A stretch of 22,090 nt of DNA, taken from the NCBI GenBank assembly GCA_028277485.1, contig JANQGE010000109.1:1-22090 (forward strand), written 5' to 3'. Made by a program: the position numbers and the translations under genes. The DNA is from Chlorobium sp. GTDB taxonomy: Bacteria > Bacteroidota > Chlorobiia > Chlorobiales > Chlorobiaceae. The number at the start of each line of letters is the position of its first letter. Position 1 is the stretch's first letter. Below the pieces are notes generated by a model. That model ran no database searches and was not told the DNA's origin. It saw only the letters and a program-made list of their open reading frames with translations. Below, one piece after another: positions 1-7,491 of the stretch.

Positions 1-27
1 GTTCAAACACCCGACCCCCGATTGTTC

Positions 28-48
28 TTCTTTCGGGGTTCGCCGTCG
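28..48 (-). repeat. Dispersed 21-bp repeat, copy 1
   Basis: Read on the minus strand, these 21 bases (CGACGGCG...CCCCGAAAGAA) are identical to 8758-8778 on the plus strand. Both copies are intergenic. The surrounding bases here also contain a short inverted repeat, CCCCGA (16-21) with TCGGGG (33-38), and two ATCGGG hexamers near 52-64. A 21-base match is very unlikely by chance in 22 kb, so this is probably the core of a genome-wide intergenic repeat. I cannot tell whether it is an RNA element, a MITE fragment or a protein-binding site. Confidence 0.6.
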
Positions 49-103
49 CTATCGGGATCGGGAATCGATCTTTTCTTTTCCCTGACTCCTTTTTTTTACT
101 TCA

Positions 104-152
104 TATTGCCTGCCGACAGCCAACTGAAAACTGCCTACTGCCTGTTGCCGGT
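104..152. repeat. Degenerate TGCCNAC heptad array
   Basis: From 111 onward the sequence falls into 7-base units: TGCCGAC, AGCCAAC, TGAAAAC, TGCCTAC, TGCCTGT, TGCCGGT. A related TATTGCC precedes them. The array straddles the 3' end of the diguanylate cyclase gene: the stop codon (TAG on minus, 135-137) lies in the unit at 132-138. Direct repeats without spacers rule out a CRISPR array. The likely origin is slipped-strand expansion or a dispersed short tandem repeat. Confidence 0.55.
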
Positions 153-1451
153 TGATTTTTCCCCCTTCTCTTCCAGATCCCGAAAATGGACAACCTTGTT
201 CCTTCCTGTCTGCTTTGCCCGATACAGCGCTTTGTCGGCATTATTAATCAGCGAATACCAGTCAACCGCATCGTCCGGGTAGGTTGCCACACCGGCACTG
301 ATCGTCAGTTGTCCGCCCGGCAGCTCTTTTTCATGGTAAAATGGTTCCACACCGATTATATTTCTCAGCCGCTCGACGATTTCGGTTGCTTCGACGCCGT
401 CCGTACGAGGGAACAGCACCGCAAATTCCTCTCCGCCGAATCTTGCAGGTATATCGGCGTCCCTGCACTCTTCACGAATGATCCCGGCCATTTTTTCCAA
501 AACAATGTCACCTGCAACATGACCATTTGCATCGTTGTATGCCTTGAAACGGTCAATGTCTATCATCGTTATGGAGACTTTCTCATTGAAACGCTTCGCC
601 CTTGCCACATCAACAATCAGATGGTCCTTGAAATGACGGTAATTATATAAATCCGTTTTCTCGTCTTTGATGAAGAGTTCGTCAAGTTTCTTGTTTTTCA
701 GCTCGATATTCTGGCAGAATCTGACGATTGAATCGGTTATCTGGTTTACGTCGCTTGAGAACTCCTTGCGCCGTATATTTTTTTTAACTTCCTCCGCGGT
801 ATCGTGAAAGCTTTCCGGCAGTTCCTCGTTGAGCATCCGCAGTTTTTCCGCCAGCTGGTTCAACGGCATGACGGTTTGGCGATAATTGTTTACAATCAGC
901 CAGCCAGCGGAAATGATAATGACCATGAGAACCGCAAACACAATGAAAAAAAACAGCTGCACCACATCATGCACCCTGTTATTGGCAAGTCTTACGTCGA
1001 TAGCCGCCTGCAGGATCACGTCATCGAGCTCAAGGATCATCAGGGGAATATTGTTGCCGGCAATCCCCTTTTTCATATCGATATCGGTAAGCAGTTTTTC
1101 CAGAACCAGTTGCCTGGACTTCATCCATGACGCCAGTTCGGGCATGCGGTTTTTTCCGGCCCTCGACTGAAAGTTGACCGAGCGGAACTGAAGCAGTTTT
1201 ATATTCTGGATGATTTCCTGCAAAACTTCGGGGCGATCGGGGGCAAGGCTCAACTGCTGGTCTATCAGCGTCAGGGTTGAGCGAAAGTCAAACAGGTCCT
1301 TGTATATCATCTGTACTTCATCTGCCCTTTTCTGCAGATTCCCCTGGTAAACAATGAAACCGGCCGTACCGCCGAGCAGCAGGAACGCAAACAGTATACC
1401 CGTTAAAACCACGGGCCTGAGCGACAAGGATTGAAAGGATGTTTTTGCCAT
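135..1451 (-). CDS. Membrane-anchored GGDEF diguanylate cyclase
   Basis: Predicted to make cyclic di-GMP from two GTP at the inner membrane. The 438-residue protein has a transmembrane helix at about 14-36, a mostly helical periplasmic segment of about 125 residues with no recognised sensor fold (it may be a four-helix bundle), a second helix at about 164-188, a short linker, and a C-terminal GGDEF domain from about 262. The catalytic motif is GGEEF at 339-343. An RxxD inhibitory site (RDAD, 330-333) sits exactly five residues before it, so product inhibition is expected. No EAL or HD-GYP domain is present. The ATG lies 2 bases after the stop of the upstream PstS-like gene and has no clear Shine-Dalgarno, which suggests translational coupling. 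The last few codons run into a heptad repeat, so the extreme C-terminus may be recently changed. Family is certain; the signal is unknown. Confidence 0.9.
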   Translation of the reverse strand: MAKTSFQSLSLRPVVLTGILFAFLLLGGTAGFIVYQGNLQKRADEVQMIYKDLFDFRSTLTLIDQQLSLAPDRPEVLQEIIQNIKLLQFRSVNFQSRAGKNRMPELASWMKSRQLVLEKLLTDIDMKKGIAGNNIPLMILELDDVILQAAIDVRLANNRVHDVVQLFFFIVFAVLMVIIISAGWLIVNNYRQTVMPLNQLAEKLRMLNEELPESFHDTAEEVKKNIRRKEFSSDVNQITDSIVRFCQNIELKNKKLDELFIKDEKTDLYNYRHFKDHLIVDVARAKRFNEKVSITMIDIDRFKAYNDANGHVAGDIVLEKMAGIIREECRDADIPARFGGEEFAVLFPRTDGVEATEIVERLRNIIGVEPFYHEKELPGGQLTISAGVATYPDDAVDWYSLINNADKALYRAKQTGRNKVVHFRDLEEKGEKSTGNRQ

Positions 1452-1453
1452 GT

Positions 1454-2389
1454 TCAGTTCAGGTTGATGACTCGCACCGGCTGCTTGTACGGAGCCAGGC
1501 TGCTCTGTACAAAACCCTTCTGCCCTTCTTTCGCCAGCCAGGCACCGAAACCGGCCGCCAGCGCCTCGTTTTTACGGTACATATAGTAAACAATATAGCC
1601 AAGAGGATATTTACCCTGATAGACATTATACTGAGACGGCATAACCGGAATATCTCCATTTTGTCTGCAGACCGGAACAACACGCAACGCAGACGAAGCC
1701 GGGCCAGAGGTTACCAGGCTGCCGACCCGTGAAAGCGGAATGATACCTACAGCATTTTTTTCCATAGAAACAAGACGTGCCAGTTCCCGGTCACTTCGGG
1801 CATGCCAGGCGGTTAAATGGCTTTGCTCCGGAGCCGCCATGGCAAGAAACTGCTGCTGAAGCCTGACATCGTTATTATTGAGATATGCCTTGATCTCTCC
1901 GCCATCAGCCGAACCGTCACTCCACCGGGCTTTTCTTGCTGTGAAGATCTCCGCAAGCTCTTCAACGCAAAGAGACTGTACCGGATTGGCCGCATTAACA
2001 ATGCAGACGACAGCACCTCTGGCTACCGGCTCGAGACGGTATGTCATCTCTTCCCTTTTCAACAAGGATATTTCATGAGTTCCAAGATCACCGCTCAAAA
2101 GCATGGCACGGAGCTCCCTGCGGAGAAACCTGCCGAAAAGATCCGCAAAAAGACCCGTTTCAAGCTCTATGGAAGCGTCCGGATAATAGTGGCTGAAAAC
2201 CGGAGCAACATCCCCCGCTGCTGCAGCGAGAGAGCGCTCAACACCAAGCTTCAGCAAACCGCTTTTCGCTGTTTCGCTGACAACTGTTTCAACGGCAGGA
2301 CGGTTTGCCACGTAAACAACGACAGCCGCCCCTACAAATGCGACCAACGCTGCCGCAGTCAGATAAACCAACCCTTTATTGAACCTCAT
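1454..2389 (-). CDS. PstS-like membrane-anchored substrate-binding protein
   Basis: A 311-residue protein resembling the phosphate-binding (PstS/PBP type 2) family. Family hallmarks I can see are an IFTARKARWSDG segment (148-159), corresponding to the IFxGxxxxWxD element of PstS proteins, and a C-terminal YPLGYIVYY (261-269) followed by a WLAKEGQKGF-like stretch. A hydrophobic helix at about 7-28 follows a short basic N-terminus and looks like an uncleaved anchor more than a signal peptide. The reading frame is open for 67 codons further upstream. I place the start at 2389 because GGAAGG precedes that ATG closely and the hydrophobic N-terminus begins there. No pstC, pstA or pstB lies nearby; the only partner is the diguanylate cyclase 2 bases downstream. 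I infer a sensory role rather than transport. The ligand is not established. Confidence 0.72.
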   Translation of the reverse strand: MRFNKGLVYLTAAALVAFVGAAVVVYVANRPAVETVVSETAKSGLLKLGVERSLAAAAGDVAPVFSHYYPDASIELETGLFADLFGRFLRRELRAMLLSGDLGTHEISLLKREEMTYRLEPVARGAVVCIVNAANPVQSLCVEELAEIFTARKARWSDGSADGGEIKAYLNNNDVRLQQQFLAMAAPEQSHLTAWHARSDRELARLVSMEKNAVGIIPLSRVGSLVTSGPASSALRVVPVCRQNGDIPVMPSQYNVYQGKYPLGYIVYYMYRKNEALAAGFGAWLAKEGQKGFVQSSLAPYKQPVRVINLN

Positions 2390-2593
2390 AAACCTTCCGC
2401 TGATATGCTCCCAAGGCGAGCAATTGTTCGAGTATCCCGTAACAGTAACGAGTAACAAAGGAAATTCAAAAGCAAAAATACCTTTATACACCGTCCGCAC
2501 CCCAATCTCCCGGCAAAGCGACCGGAACACGGAGCAAATTAATCCCCCTAAAAACCTTGCAATCACCGCATAATTCACTATTTTATCCATAAT

Positions 2594-2611
2594 AATGAAT
2601 ATTATTTCATT
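2594..2611. promoter_or_regulatory. ARG box 1 (putative ArgR operator)
   Basis: AATGAATATTATTTCATT matches the classical ArgR operator pattern wnTGAATwwwwATTCAnw with one mismatch in the right half (TTTCA for ATTCA). It lies about 120 bases before argC in the AT-rich part of the leader. An ArgR homologue is encoded in the operon that follows, which makes the assignment coherent. Confidence 0.65.
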
Positions 2612-2612
2612 T

Positions 2613-2630
2613 AAAGAATAAATATTCGAT
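2613..2630. promoter_or_regulatory. ARG box 2 (putative ArgR operator)
   Basis: AAAGAATAAATATTCGAT has the ARG-box layout with one mismatch in each half (AGAAT and ATTCG). It begins one base after box 1, giving 19 bases between centres. That is slightly closer than the roughly 20-21 bases known for paired boxes in Escherichia coli. Tandem boxes are what hexameric ArgR usually binds. Confidence 0.55.
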
Positions 2631-2730
2631 GACGCAATTCATTTAATTTTAACAAATTGTCCAAAAATCATCCGTTCCGGCGAATATTCTCTCTTCGGGC
2701 GGCAAGGCATGCGAGGCTGTAAGGATAATC

Positions 2731-3747
2731 ATGAGAGGCTACAAAAAACCTACTGTTTCCATTATCGGCGCTTCGGGATATTCCGGTGCCGAACTGACGA
2801 AAATTCTGCTCAGGCACCCTTCGGTCAAGCTTGAAAGACTTTACGCTCATACACAGGCAGGAAAAAAGGTTCAGGATCTATACCCTGCGCTGGACACTGA
2901 CATTGTTTTCGCGCCATACCGCGGCGAACAAGACACGGATATTTATTTTCTCGCCCTGCCTCACGGCGAGGCGCTTTCGATAGTTCCGCAGCTTGCCGAT
3001 GCCGGAAAACTGGTGATCGATCTCTCAGGTGATTTCAGGCTGAAAAATCCGAAGGAGCACTTGAAATACTACAGGAAGGACAAAGACGCCAGAGCGGTTC
3101 TTCCGTACGCAATGCCGGAACTCTGCCATGACGCGATCAAACAGGCAAAAGCTGTCAGCAATCCAGGGTGCTACGCAACGGGCATTATCCTTGGCGCTGC
3201 CCCTCTCGTAAAAAAACCCTTGAAGGGTGCAGCGGTCAAAAGCGTCAGCTGTACAGCGGTTTCGGGAATATCCGGGGCGGGAAGAACCGGCAAAACCGAG
3301 CTCTCGTTTTCGGAAATGAGCGGCAATGTACGTGCTTACAAGGCGGGAATGCACCAGCATACCCCGGAAATACTCCAGGCGCTGGGTACGAACACCTTTG
3401 AACCGGCATTCGGCTTCATGTTCACCCCAATGATCGCTCCTCTTGTCAGGGGAATTTACGCCGTACTGAACATTCAGCTTGAAAAACATCTGCCGGTTTC
3501 CCAAATTAGGGAGCATTTCAGGGACTTTTACCGTCCCGCACCATTTGTAAGGGTCAGGGAAACCATGACTGAAGTTCAGCATGTGGCTTACACGAACTTC
3601 TGTGACATTCACATCGCCGAAAGTGCCGGCAACGGCTCGATAGTTATTGTCACGGCAATCGACAACCTTGTCAAGGGTGCGGCAGGACAGGCCGTGCAGA
3701 ACATGAATATTATGCTCGGCTATGACGAAACTCATGGATTGTTGTAA
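2731..3747 (+). CDS. argC: N-acetyl-gamma-glutamyl-phosphate reductase
   Basis: Third step of ornithine synthesis: NADPH-dependent reduction of N-acetylglutamyl phosphate to N-acetylglutamate semialdehyde, in the cytoplasm. The 338 residues match the usual length. The N-terminal nucleotide-binding fold shows GASGYSG at 13-19, and the catalytic cysteine is Cys147 in SNPGCYAT. A conserved HQHTPE-like segment (MHQHTPE) follows in the second domain. The ATG has an AAGGA ribosome site 5 bases upstream, one of the better ones in this window. It is the first gene of the arginine cluster and lies directly downstream of the paired ARG boxes, so repression by ArgR with arginine is the likely control. 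argJ follows after 17 bases. Nothing is missing or disrupted. Confidence 0.96.
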   Translation: MRGYKKPTVSIIGASGYSGAELTKILLRHPSVKLERLYAHTQAGKKVQDLYPALDTDIVFAPYRGEQDTDIYFLALPHGEALSIVPQLADAGKLVIDLSGDFRLKNPKEHLKYYRKDKDARAVLPYAMPELCHDAIKQAKAVSNPGCYATGIILGAAPLVKKPLKGAAVKSVSCTAVSGISGAGRTGKTELSFSEMSGNVRAYKAGMHQHTPEILQALGTNTFEPAFGFMFTPMIAPLVRGIYAVLNIQLEKHLPVSQIREHFRDFYRPAPFVRVRETMTEVQHVAYTNFCDIHIAESAGNGSIVIVTAIDNLVKGAAGQAVQNMNIMLGYDETHGLL

Positions 3748-3764
3748 ACCACTACTTCTTTATC

Positions 3765-5048
3765 GTGAAAACATTGCACAAGGCTTATTCGGCTATCGAG
3801 GCGCTGGCGGCCGGAACATCATGGCCCGAACATACGACGCCTCTCGACATCCGGAGCGCTGAAAAAAAACAGTTCTGGCCGAAAGGTTTTTCCGCAAAGG
3901 CAGCACATGCCGGCATCAAATCCGGTCAGCGGGACCTTATGGTCATCACAGCAGACAAACCTTCGTCAGCCGCCGCAGTATTTACCACGAACCTGTCCTG
4001 TGCTGCACCGGTTATCCTGTCGAGAGAGCATCTCAAGCAGTCGGCATCTTCAATGCGGGCAATTGTCTGCAACAGCGGCAATGCAAACGCAGCAACCGGA
4101 AACAAGGGTTTGACTGACGCAAAAGCCATGGCTGAAAAAACAGCCGAAGTGCTTGGAATAGAATCCCGGGAAGTTCTTGTTTCATCTACAGGGGTTATCG
4201 GTGTTCCCCTTCCGATGGACAGGATTAACAGAGCGCTCGACTCGTTTTCGGCTGTTCGGCTTGAAGATCCAGGCACCGATGCCGCCGAGGCGATCATGAC
4301 GACCGATACGTTTCCGAAATTTTTCGCCCTTGATGTCTCGCTTTCCGCAGGGGCTACACGTATTTGCGGCATAGCAAAAGGTTCGGGAATGATCTGCCCG
4401 GACATGGCAACCATGCTTGCGTTTCTCGTGACGGACGCAGGCATATACCCCGGACTGCTCCGGGAAATGCTTTCAAGGGCAAACGAATGCAGTTTCAATA
4501 CCATCACGGTTGACGGCGATACAAGCACCAATGATATGGCAGCCGTTCTGGCTTCCGGATACGGGCCAGGGATCTTAGCCGGGCACCGGGACGCAGAGAT
4601 TTTCTACAATGCGCTGGAAAGCCTGATGACCTTCCTGGCCAGACTGATTGTCCGGGACGGCGAAGGTGCGACAAAACTGGTTGCAATACGCGTAGAAGGT
4701 GCGGCATCCGTCATCGATGCCCAGAAAGCCGCTCGAACCGTTGCCAATTCAAATCTGGTTAAGACGGCTCTGCATGGAGAGGATGCGAACTGGGGCAGAA
4801 TCATTGCGGCTGCCGGAAGATCCGGGGCGGTATTCGACCCGGAAAACGTTTCGATCAGATTTGACGATCTGATTATTCTCGAACCGGGATATGCCTCTGC
4901 GTTTTCCGAAAAAGAAGCAAAAAAAATTCTCAGCCGCAGCGAGTACACTATCACTATTTCCATGGGAAGCGGGCCCGGCACCGCAGTTGTCCATACCTGC
5001 GACCTCAGCAAGGATTACATTGAAATCAACGGCAGTTACAGAACCTGA
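3765..5048 (+). CDS. argJ: Glutamate N-acetyltransferase / amino-acid acetyltransferase
   Basis: Moves the acetyl group from N-acetylornithine to glutamate, and in bifunctional forms also uses acetyl-CoA, so no separate ArgE deacetylase is needed. The precursor cleaves itself into alpha and beta chains before a conserved threonine. Here that is Thr216 in PDMATMLAF, preceded by the typical KGSGMI. Length is 427 residues, about 20-35 longer than many ArgJ proteins, because some 37 residues precede the usual N-terminal PKGF motif (39-42). The start used is GTG at 3765; TTG at 3774 is also possible, and neither has a clear ribosome site. Whether this form is mono- or bifunctional cannot be read from sequence by eye. 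The gene sits between argC and argB in one transcription unit. Confidence 0.94.
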   Translation: MKTLHKAYSAIEALAAGTSWPEHTTPLDIRSAEKKQFWPKGFSAKAAHAGIKSGQRDLMVITADKPSSAAAVFTTNLSCAAPVILSREHLKQSASSMRAIVCNSGNANAATGNKGLTDAKAMAEKTAEVLGIESREVLVSSTGVIGVPLPMDRINRALDSFSAVRLEDPGTDAAEAIMTTDTFPKFFALDVSLSAGATRICGIAKGSGMICPDMATMLAFLVTDAGIYPGLLREMLSRANECSFNTITVDGDTSTNDMAAVLASGYGPGILAGHRDAEIFYNALESLMTFLARLIVRDGEGATKLVAIRVEGAASVIDAQKAARTVANSNLVKTALHGEDANWGRIIAAAGRSGAVFDPENVSIRFDDLIILEPGYASAFSEKEAKKILSRSEYTITISMGSGPGTAVVHTCDLSKDYIEINGSYRT

Positions 5049-5087
5049 AATCTTCAGGATATCGCGAATAGATAACGAACACAACCC

Positions 5088-6005
5088 ATGAAGGATTCAC
5101 GCAGCGGTCTCCCTCAATCCACCATAGGCCAGGTGCTCATCGAGGCCCTCCCCTATATCCGGAAATTCGAGGACAAGACATTTGTCATCAAGTACGGAGG
5201 GTCGGCCATGAAAGATGAAGTGCTGAAAGACGCCTTTGCACAGAATGTGACCCTTCTGCGCAAGGTCGGTATTAACGTCGTGCTGGTGCACGGCGGGGGG
5301 GACGCCATCACGAAAACCGCTGAAAAACTGGGCATAGAAACAACATTTGTCCATGGAAAGAGAGTAACCGACAAGGACATGATCAACGTGGTGCAGATGA
5401 CTCTCGCCGGAAAACTCAATCAGGATATTGTCCGCCTTATCAGCGAGCATGGGGCAAGGGCGGTCGGGGTAAGCGGCCTCGACGCCAACACCATCAAGGT
5501 GGTTCCCTGCCGGGATGCGGCGCAGCTCGGCCTTGTCGGCGAGATCACCCGGATCAATACGGGCTACCTCGACCTCCTTTGCCATGCGAAGCTTATACCG
5601 GTAATAGCTCCCATCGGATTCGACGCCGCCGGCAACGTATACAACATCAACGCGGATGATGCCGCCAGTGCGATCGCCATTGCACTCAAAGCTGAAAAGC
5701 TGATCTTCGTCAGTGACGTCGCAGGGGTCCGTCACGGCGCAACAATCCTTAAAAGTGTCTGCAAGGCAGAAGCGGCCGATCTCATAGAGAGCGGAGTAAT
5801 TTCGGGAGGAATGATACCGAAAGCACTTTCAGCCTACAAAACCCTGGACGGAGGTGTGCACAAGATTCATCTTATTGACGGCCGGCTTATTCATTCACTG
5901 CTGTTGGAAATTTTCACCGACCGGGGAGTCGGAACCCAGTTTGTCACGGAAAAGGAAGCTGAATGCCGACCTCATACACTGCACAATTTAAAACGCTCAA
6001 TTTAG
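5088..6005 (+). CDS. argB: Acetylglutamate kinase
   Basis: Phosphorylates N-acetylglutamate with ATP, the second step of ornithine synthesis. The amino-acid-kinase fold shows KYGGSAM at 35-41 and the glycine loop HGGG at 68-71, with the usual C-terminal FTDRGVGTQF stretch. At 305 residues it is slightly longer than typical. About 30 residues precede the first strand and look like the N-terminal helix (VLIEALPYIRKF) that links dimers into hexamers in arginine-inhibited kinases, so I infer feedback inhibition by arginine. The last 17 residues or so extend beyond the usual end. The ATG at 5088 has no obvious ribosome site and lies 39 bases after argJ. TTG-started argF follows 13 bases after the stop. 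Confidence 0.95.
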   Translation: MKDSRSGLPQSTIGQVLIEALPYIRKFEDKTFVIKYGGSAMKDEVLKDAFAQNVTLLRKVGINVVLVHGGGDAITKTAEKLGIETTFVHGKRVTDKDMINVVQMTLAGKLNQDIVRLISEHGARAVGVSGLDANTIKVVPCRDAAQLGLVGEITRINTGYLDLLCHAKLIPVIAPIGFDAAGNVYNINADDAASAIAIALKAEKLIFVSDVAGVRHGATILKSVCKAEAADLIESGVISGGMIPKALSAYKTLDGGVHKIHLIDGRLIHSLLLEIFTDRGVGTQFVTEKEAECRPHTLHNLKRSI

Positions 6006-6018
6006 GGAGAACTGTCTA

Positions 6019-7020
6019 TTGAAAACACATGCAAGCAAACGGGATTTTCTCGGCTTTTCTCATCTGGATGCCGGCAAGATTATAGAGCTTTTCGACTTTT
6101 CCCTGTTCATTAAAAAACAGCGCCAGAAAGCTCCCGCTGTCGAGCCATACAAGCCGATTGCCGGTAAAACGGTTGCCATGATATTCAGCAAGCCTTCACT
6201 CAGGACAAGAGTTTCATTTGAGATCGGTATTCATGAACTCGGCGGATACGCCATCAACCTCGAAGGCAAATCCATAGGTGTCAACTCCCGGGAAGCTGTC
6301 GAGGACATTGCACAGCTGCTTTCGCGTTACAACGACGCAATCGTGGCGAGACTGCATGAACACTCGGTCATCGAAGCCCTTGCAAAGCACGCCTCGATAC
6401 CCGTAGTCAATGCGCTCACGGATCTTTCTCATCCCTGCCAGATTCTTGCCGATGCGTTTACACTCTACGAAAAAGGGCTGTGGCACAGCAACATCAAGGT
6501 GGTATTTGTCGGCGACGGGAACAATGTGGCAAACTCCTGGATAGAGCTTGCCGGAATACTGCCATTTCACTTCGTGCTGGCGTGCCCCGAAAGATACATG
6601 CCGGATGCACGGATTCTTGAATCGGCCAGAAAGAATTCCTCCGGCAGTGTCGAGATCATTCACGATCCCATGAAAGCCGCGAGGGATGCCGACGTTCTGT
6701 ACACCGATGTCTGGACAAGCATGGGCCAGGAAGACAAGGCCGAAAAACGGCTCGACACATTCCGGGCATTCCAGATCAATTCCGCACTGCTCGGGGCAGC
6801 CAAACCTTCCGCGGTAGTCATGCACTGTATGCCGGCTCACCGCGGACAGGAAATAACCAGCGAGGTTATGGACGGCCCTCGGTCCATTATCATGGACGAG
6901 GCGGAAAACCGCCTGCATGTGCAAAAAGCATTACTGGTCAAACTGCTCAACCATGAAGAGTACAGGAAGTTTCATCTTACGCACAGGCTTCAGAATGTCG
7001 CCAGAAAGCTCAAATCCTGA
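6019..7020 (+). CDS. argF: Ornithine carbamoyltransferase
   Basis: Joins carbamoyl phosphate and ornithine to give citrulline in the cytoplasm. The carbamoyl-phosphate site SLRTR (60-64) and HPCQ (138-141) are intact. The ornithine-side motifs are DVWTSMGQE (230-238) and HCMPAHRG (269-276), which has methionine where many homologues have leucine. Length, 333 residues, is normal. The start is TTG at 6019: AGGGAG at 6004-6009 lies 9 bases ahead, and no in-frame ATG fits the family N-terminus. The 3' end abuts argR: the gene stops at 7020, 13 bases before the argR ATG. All catalytic features are present, so an active enzyme is expected. Confidence 0.96.
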   Translation: MKTHASKRDFLGFSHLDAGKIIELFDFSLFIKKQRQKAPAVEPYKPIAGKTVAMIFSKPSLRTRVSFEIGIHELGGYAINLEGKSIGVNSREAVEDIAQLLSRYNDAIVARLHEHSVIEALAKHASIPVVNALTDLSHPCQILADAFTLYEKGLWHSNIKVVFVGDGNNVANSWIELAGILPFHFVLACPERYMPDARILESARKNSSGSVEIIHDPMKAARDADVLYTDVWTSMGQEDKAEKRLDTFRAFQINSALLGAAKPSAVVMHCMPAHRGQEITSEVMDGPRSIIMDEAENRLHVQKALLVKLLNHEEYRKFHLTHRLQNVARKLKS

Positions 7021-7033
7021 AATCAGAAAAGCC

Positions 7034-7480
7034 ATGAGCAAGCAAAATCGACAGCGGAAAATCAAGGAGATCCTTCTCGGCAGTGAAGTGTGCAATCAGC
7101 ACGAGCTCATGCAGCTTTTGGAAAACGCAGGCATCGAAGTTGCCCAGGCTACCTTGTCGAGGGATTGTTCGGAGCTGGGCGTTCTGCGCTCCCGGACCGC
7201 TGCCGGCTACCGGCTCATTTTTCCTGAAGACAACCCCGGACAGATGATCAAAGGACTTGTAGAAATGGAGATCCAGACAATAGAGGCCAATGAAACGACG
7301 ATAGTCATCAAAACATTGCCGGGCAGGGCACATGGGGTCGGCTCCTTTATCGACCACCTCAGGAACCCGAAAATTCTCGGGACGATTGCCGGAGACGATA
7401 CCGTTCTTGTCATTCCGGCCTCGATCCGCGACATCCGGTCAACACTGGGCTATATTCAATCCAATCTTTTAAAAATCTGA
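7034..7480 (+). CDS. argR: Arginine repressor
   Basis: Arginine-responsive transcription factor of 148 residues, the normal ArgR length. The N-terminal winged-helix domain carries the recognition-helix signature ATLSRD (39-44) and SELGV. The C-terminal oligomerisation and arginine-binding domain has GTIAGDDT at 116-123, including the paired aspartates that contact arginine in the family. The frame is open 39 codons further back into argF, but the family N-terminus starts at the ATG at 7034. An ATG at 6995 overlapping argF is a less likely alternative. No strong ribosome site is visible, so coupling to argF is plausible. Sitting inside the operon whose leader holds ARG boxes, it probably represses its own synthesis. 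Confidence 0.93.
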   Translation: MSKQNRQRKIKEILLGSEVCNQHELMQLLENAGIEVAQATLSRDCSELGVLRSRTAAGYRLIFPEDNPGQMIKGLVEMEIQTIEANETTIVIKTLPGRAHGVGSFIDHLRNPKILGTIAGDDTVLVIPASIRDIRSTLGYIQSNLLKI

Positions 7481-7491
7481 AATCGCACACC

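Larger units (their letters stand above)
2390..2730. promoter_or_regulatory. Divergent intergenic region upstream of argC
   Basis: These 341 bases separate the minus-strand PstS-like gene from argC. Bases 2390-2590 remain open in the PstS-like frame but lack protein-like character, so I treat them as leader. From about 2570 the DNA becomes AT-rich and holds two ARG-box-like palindromes (listed separately). TTTAAT at 2642-2647 is a possible -10 for argC, but no good -35 is spaced correctly from it. An AAGGA ribosome site at 2721-2725 precedes the argC ATG by 5 bases. I see no riboswitch or terminator. Confidence 0.5.

Noticed and set aside
104..152. Heptad repeats considered as a CRISPR remnant
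   Set aside because: The units are 7 bases long and contiguous, without unique spacers, and no cas gene is present.
2390..2590. 67-codon N-terminal extension of the PstS-like protein
   Set aside because: The extra residues lack family likeness and would bury the hydrophobic anchor. A GGAAGG site and the anchor support the start at 2389. The extension would also place the start next to the ARG boxes.
3025..3735. A 236-codon frame antisense to argC
   Set aside because: argC is well supported over the same bases; the antisense product shows nothing recognisable.
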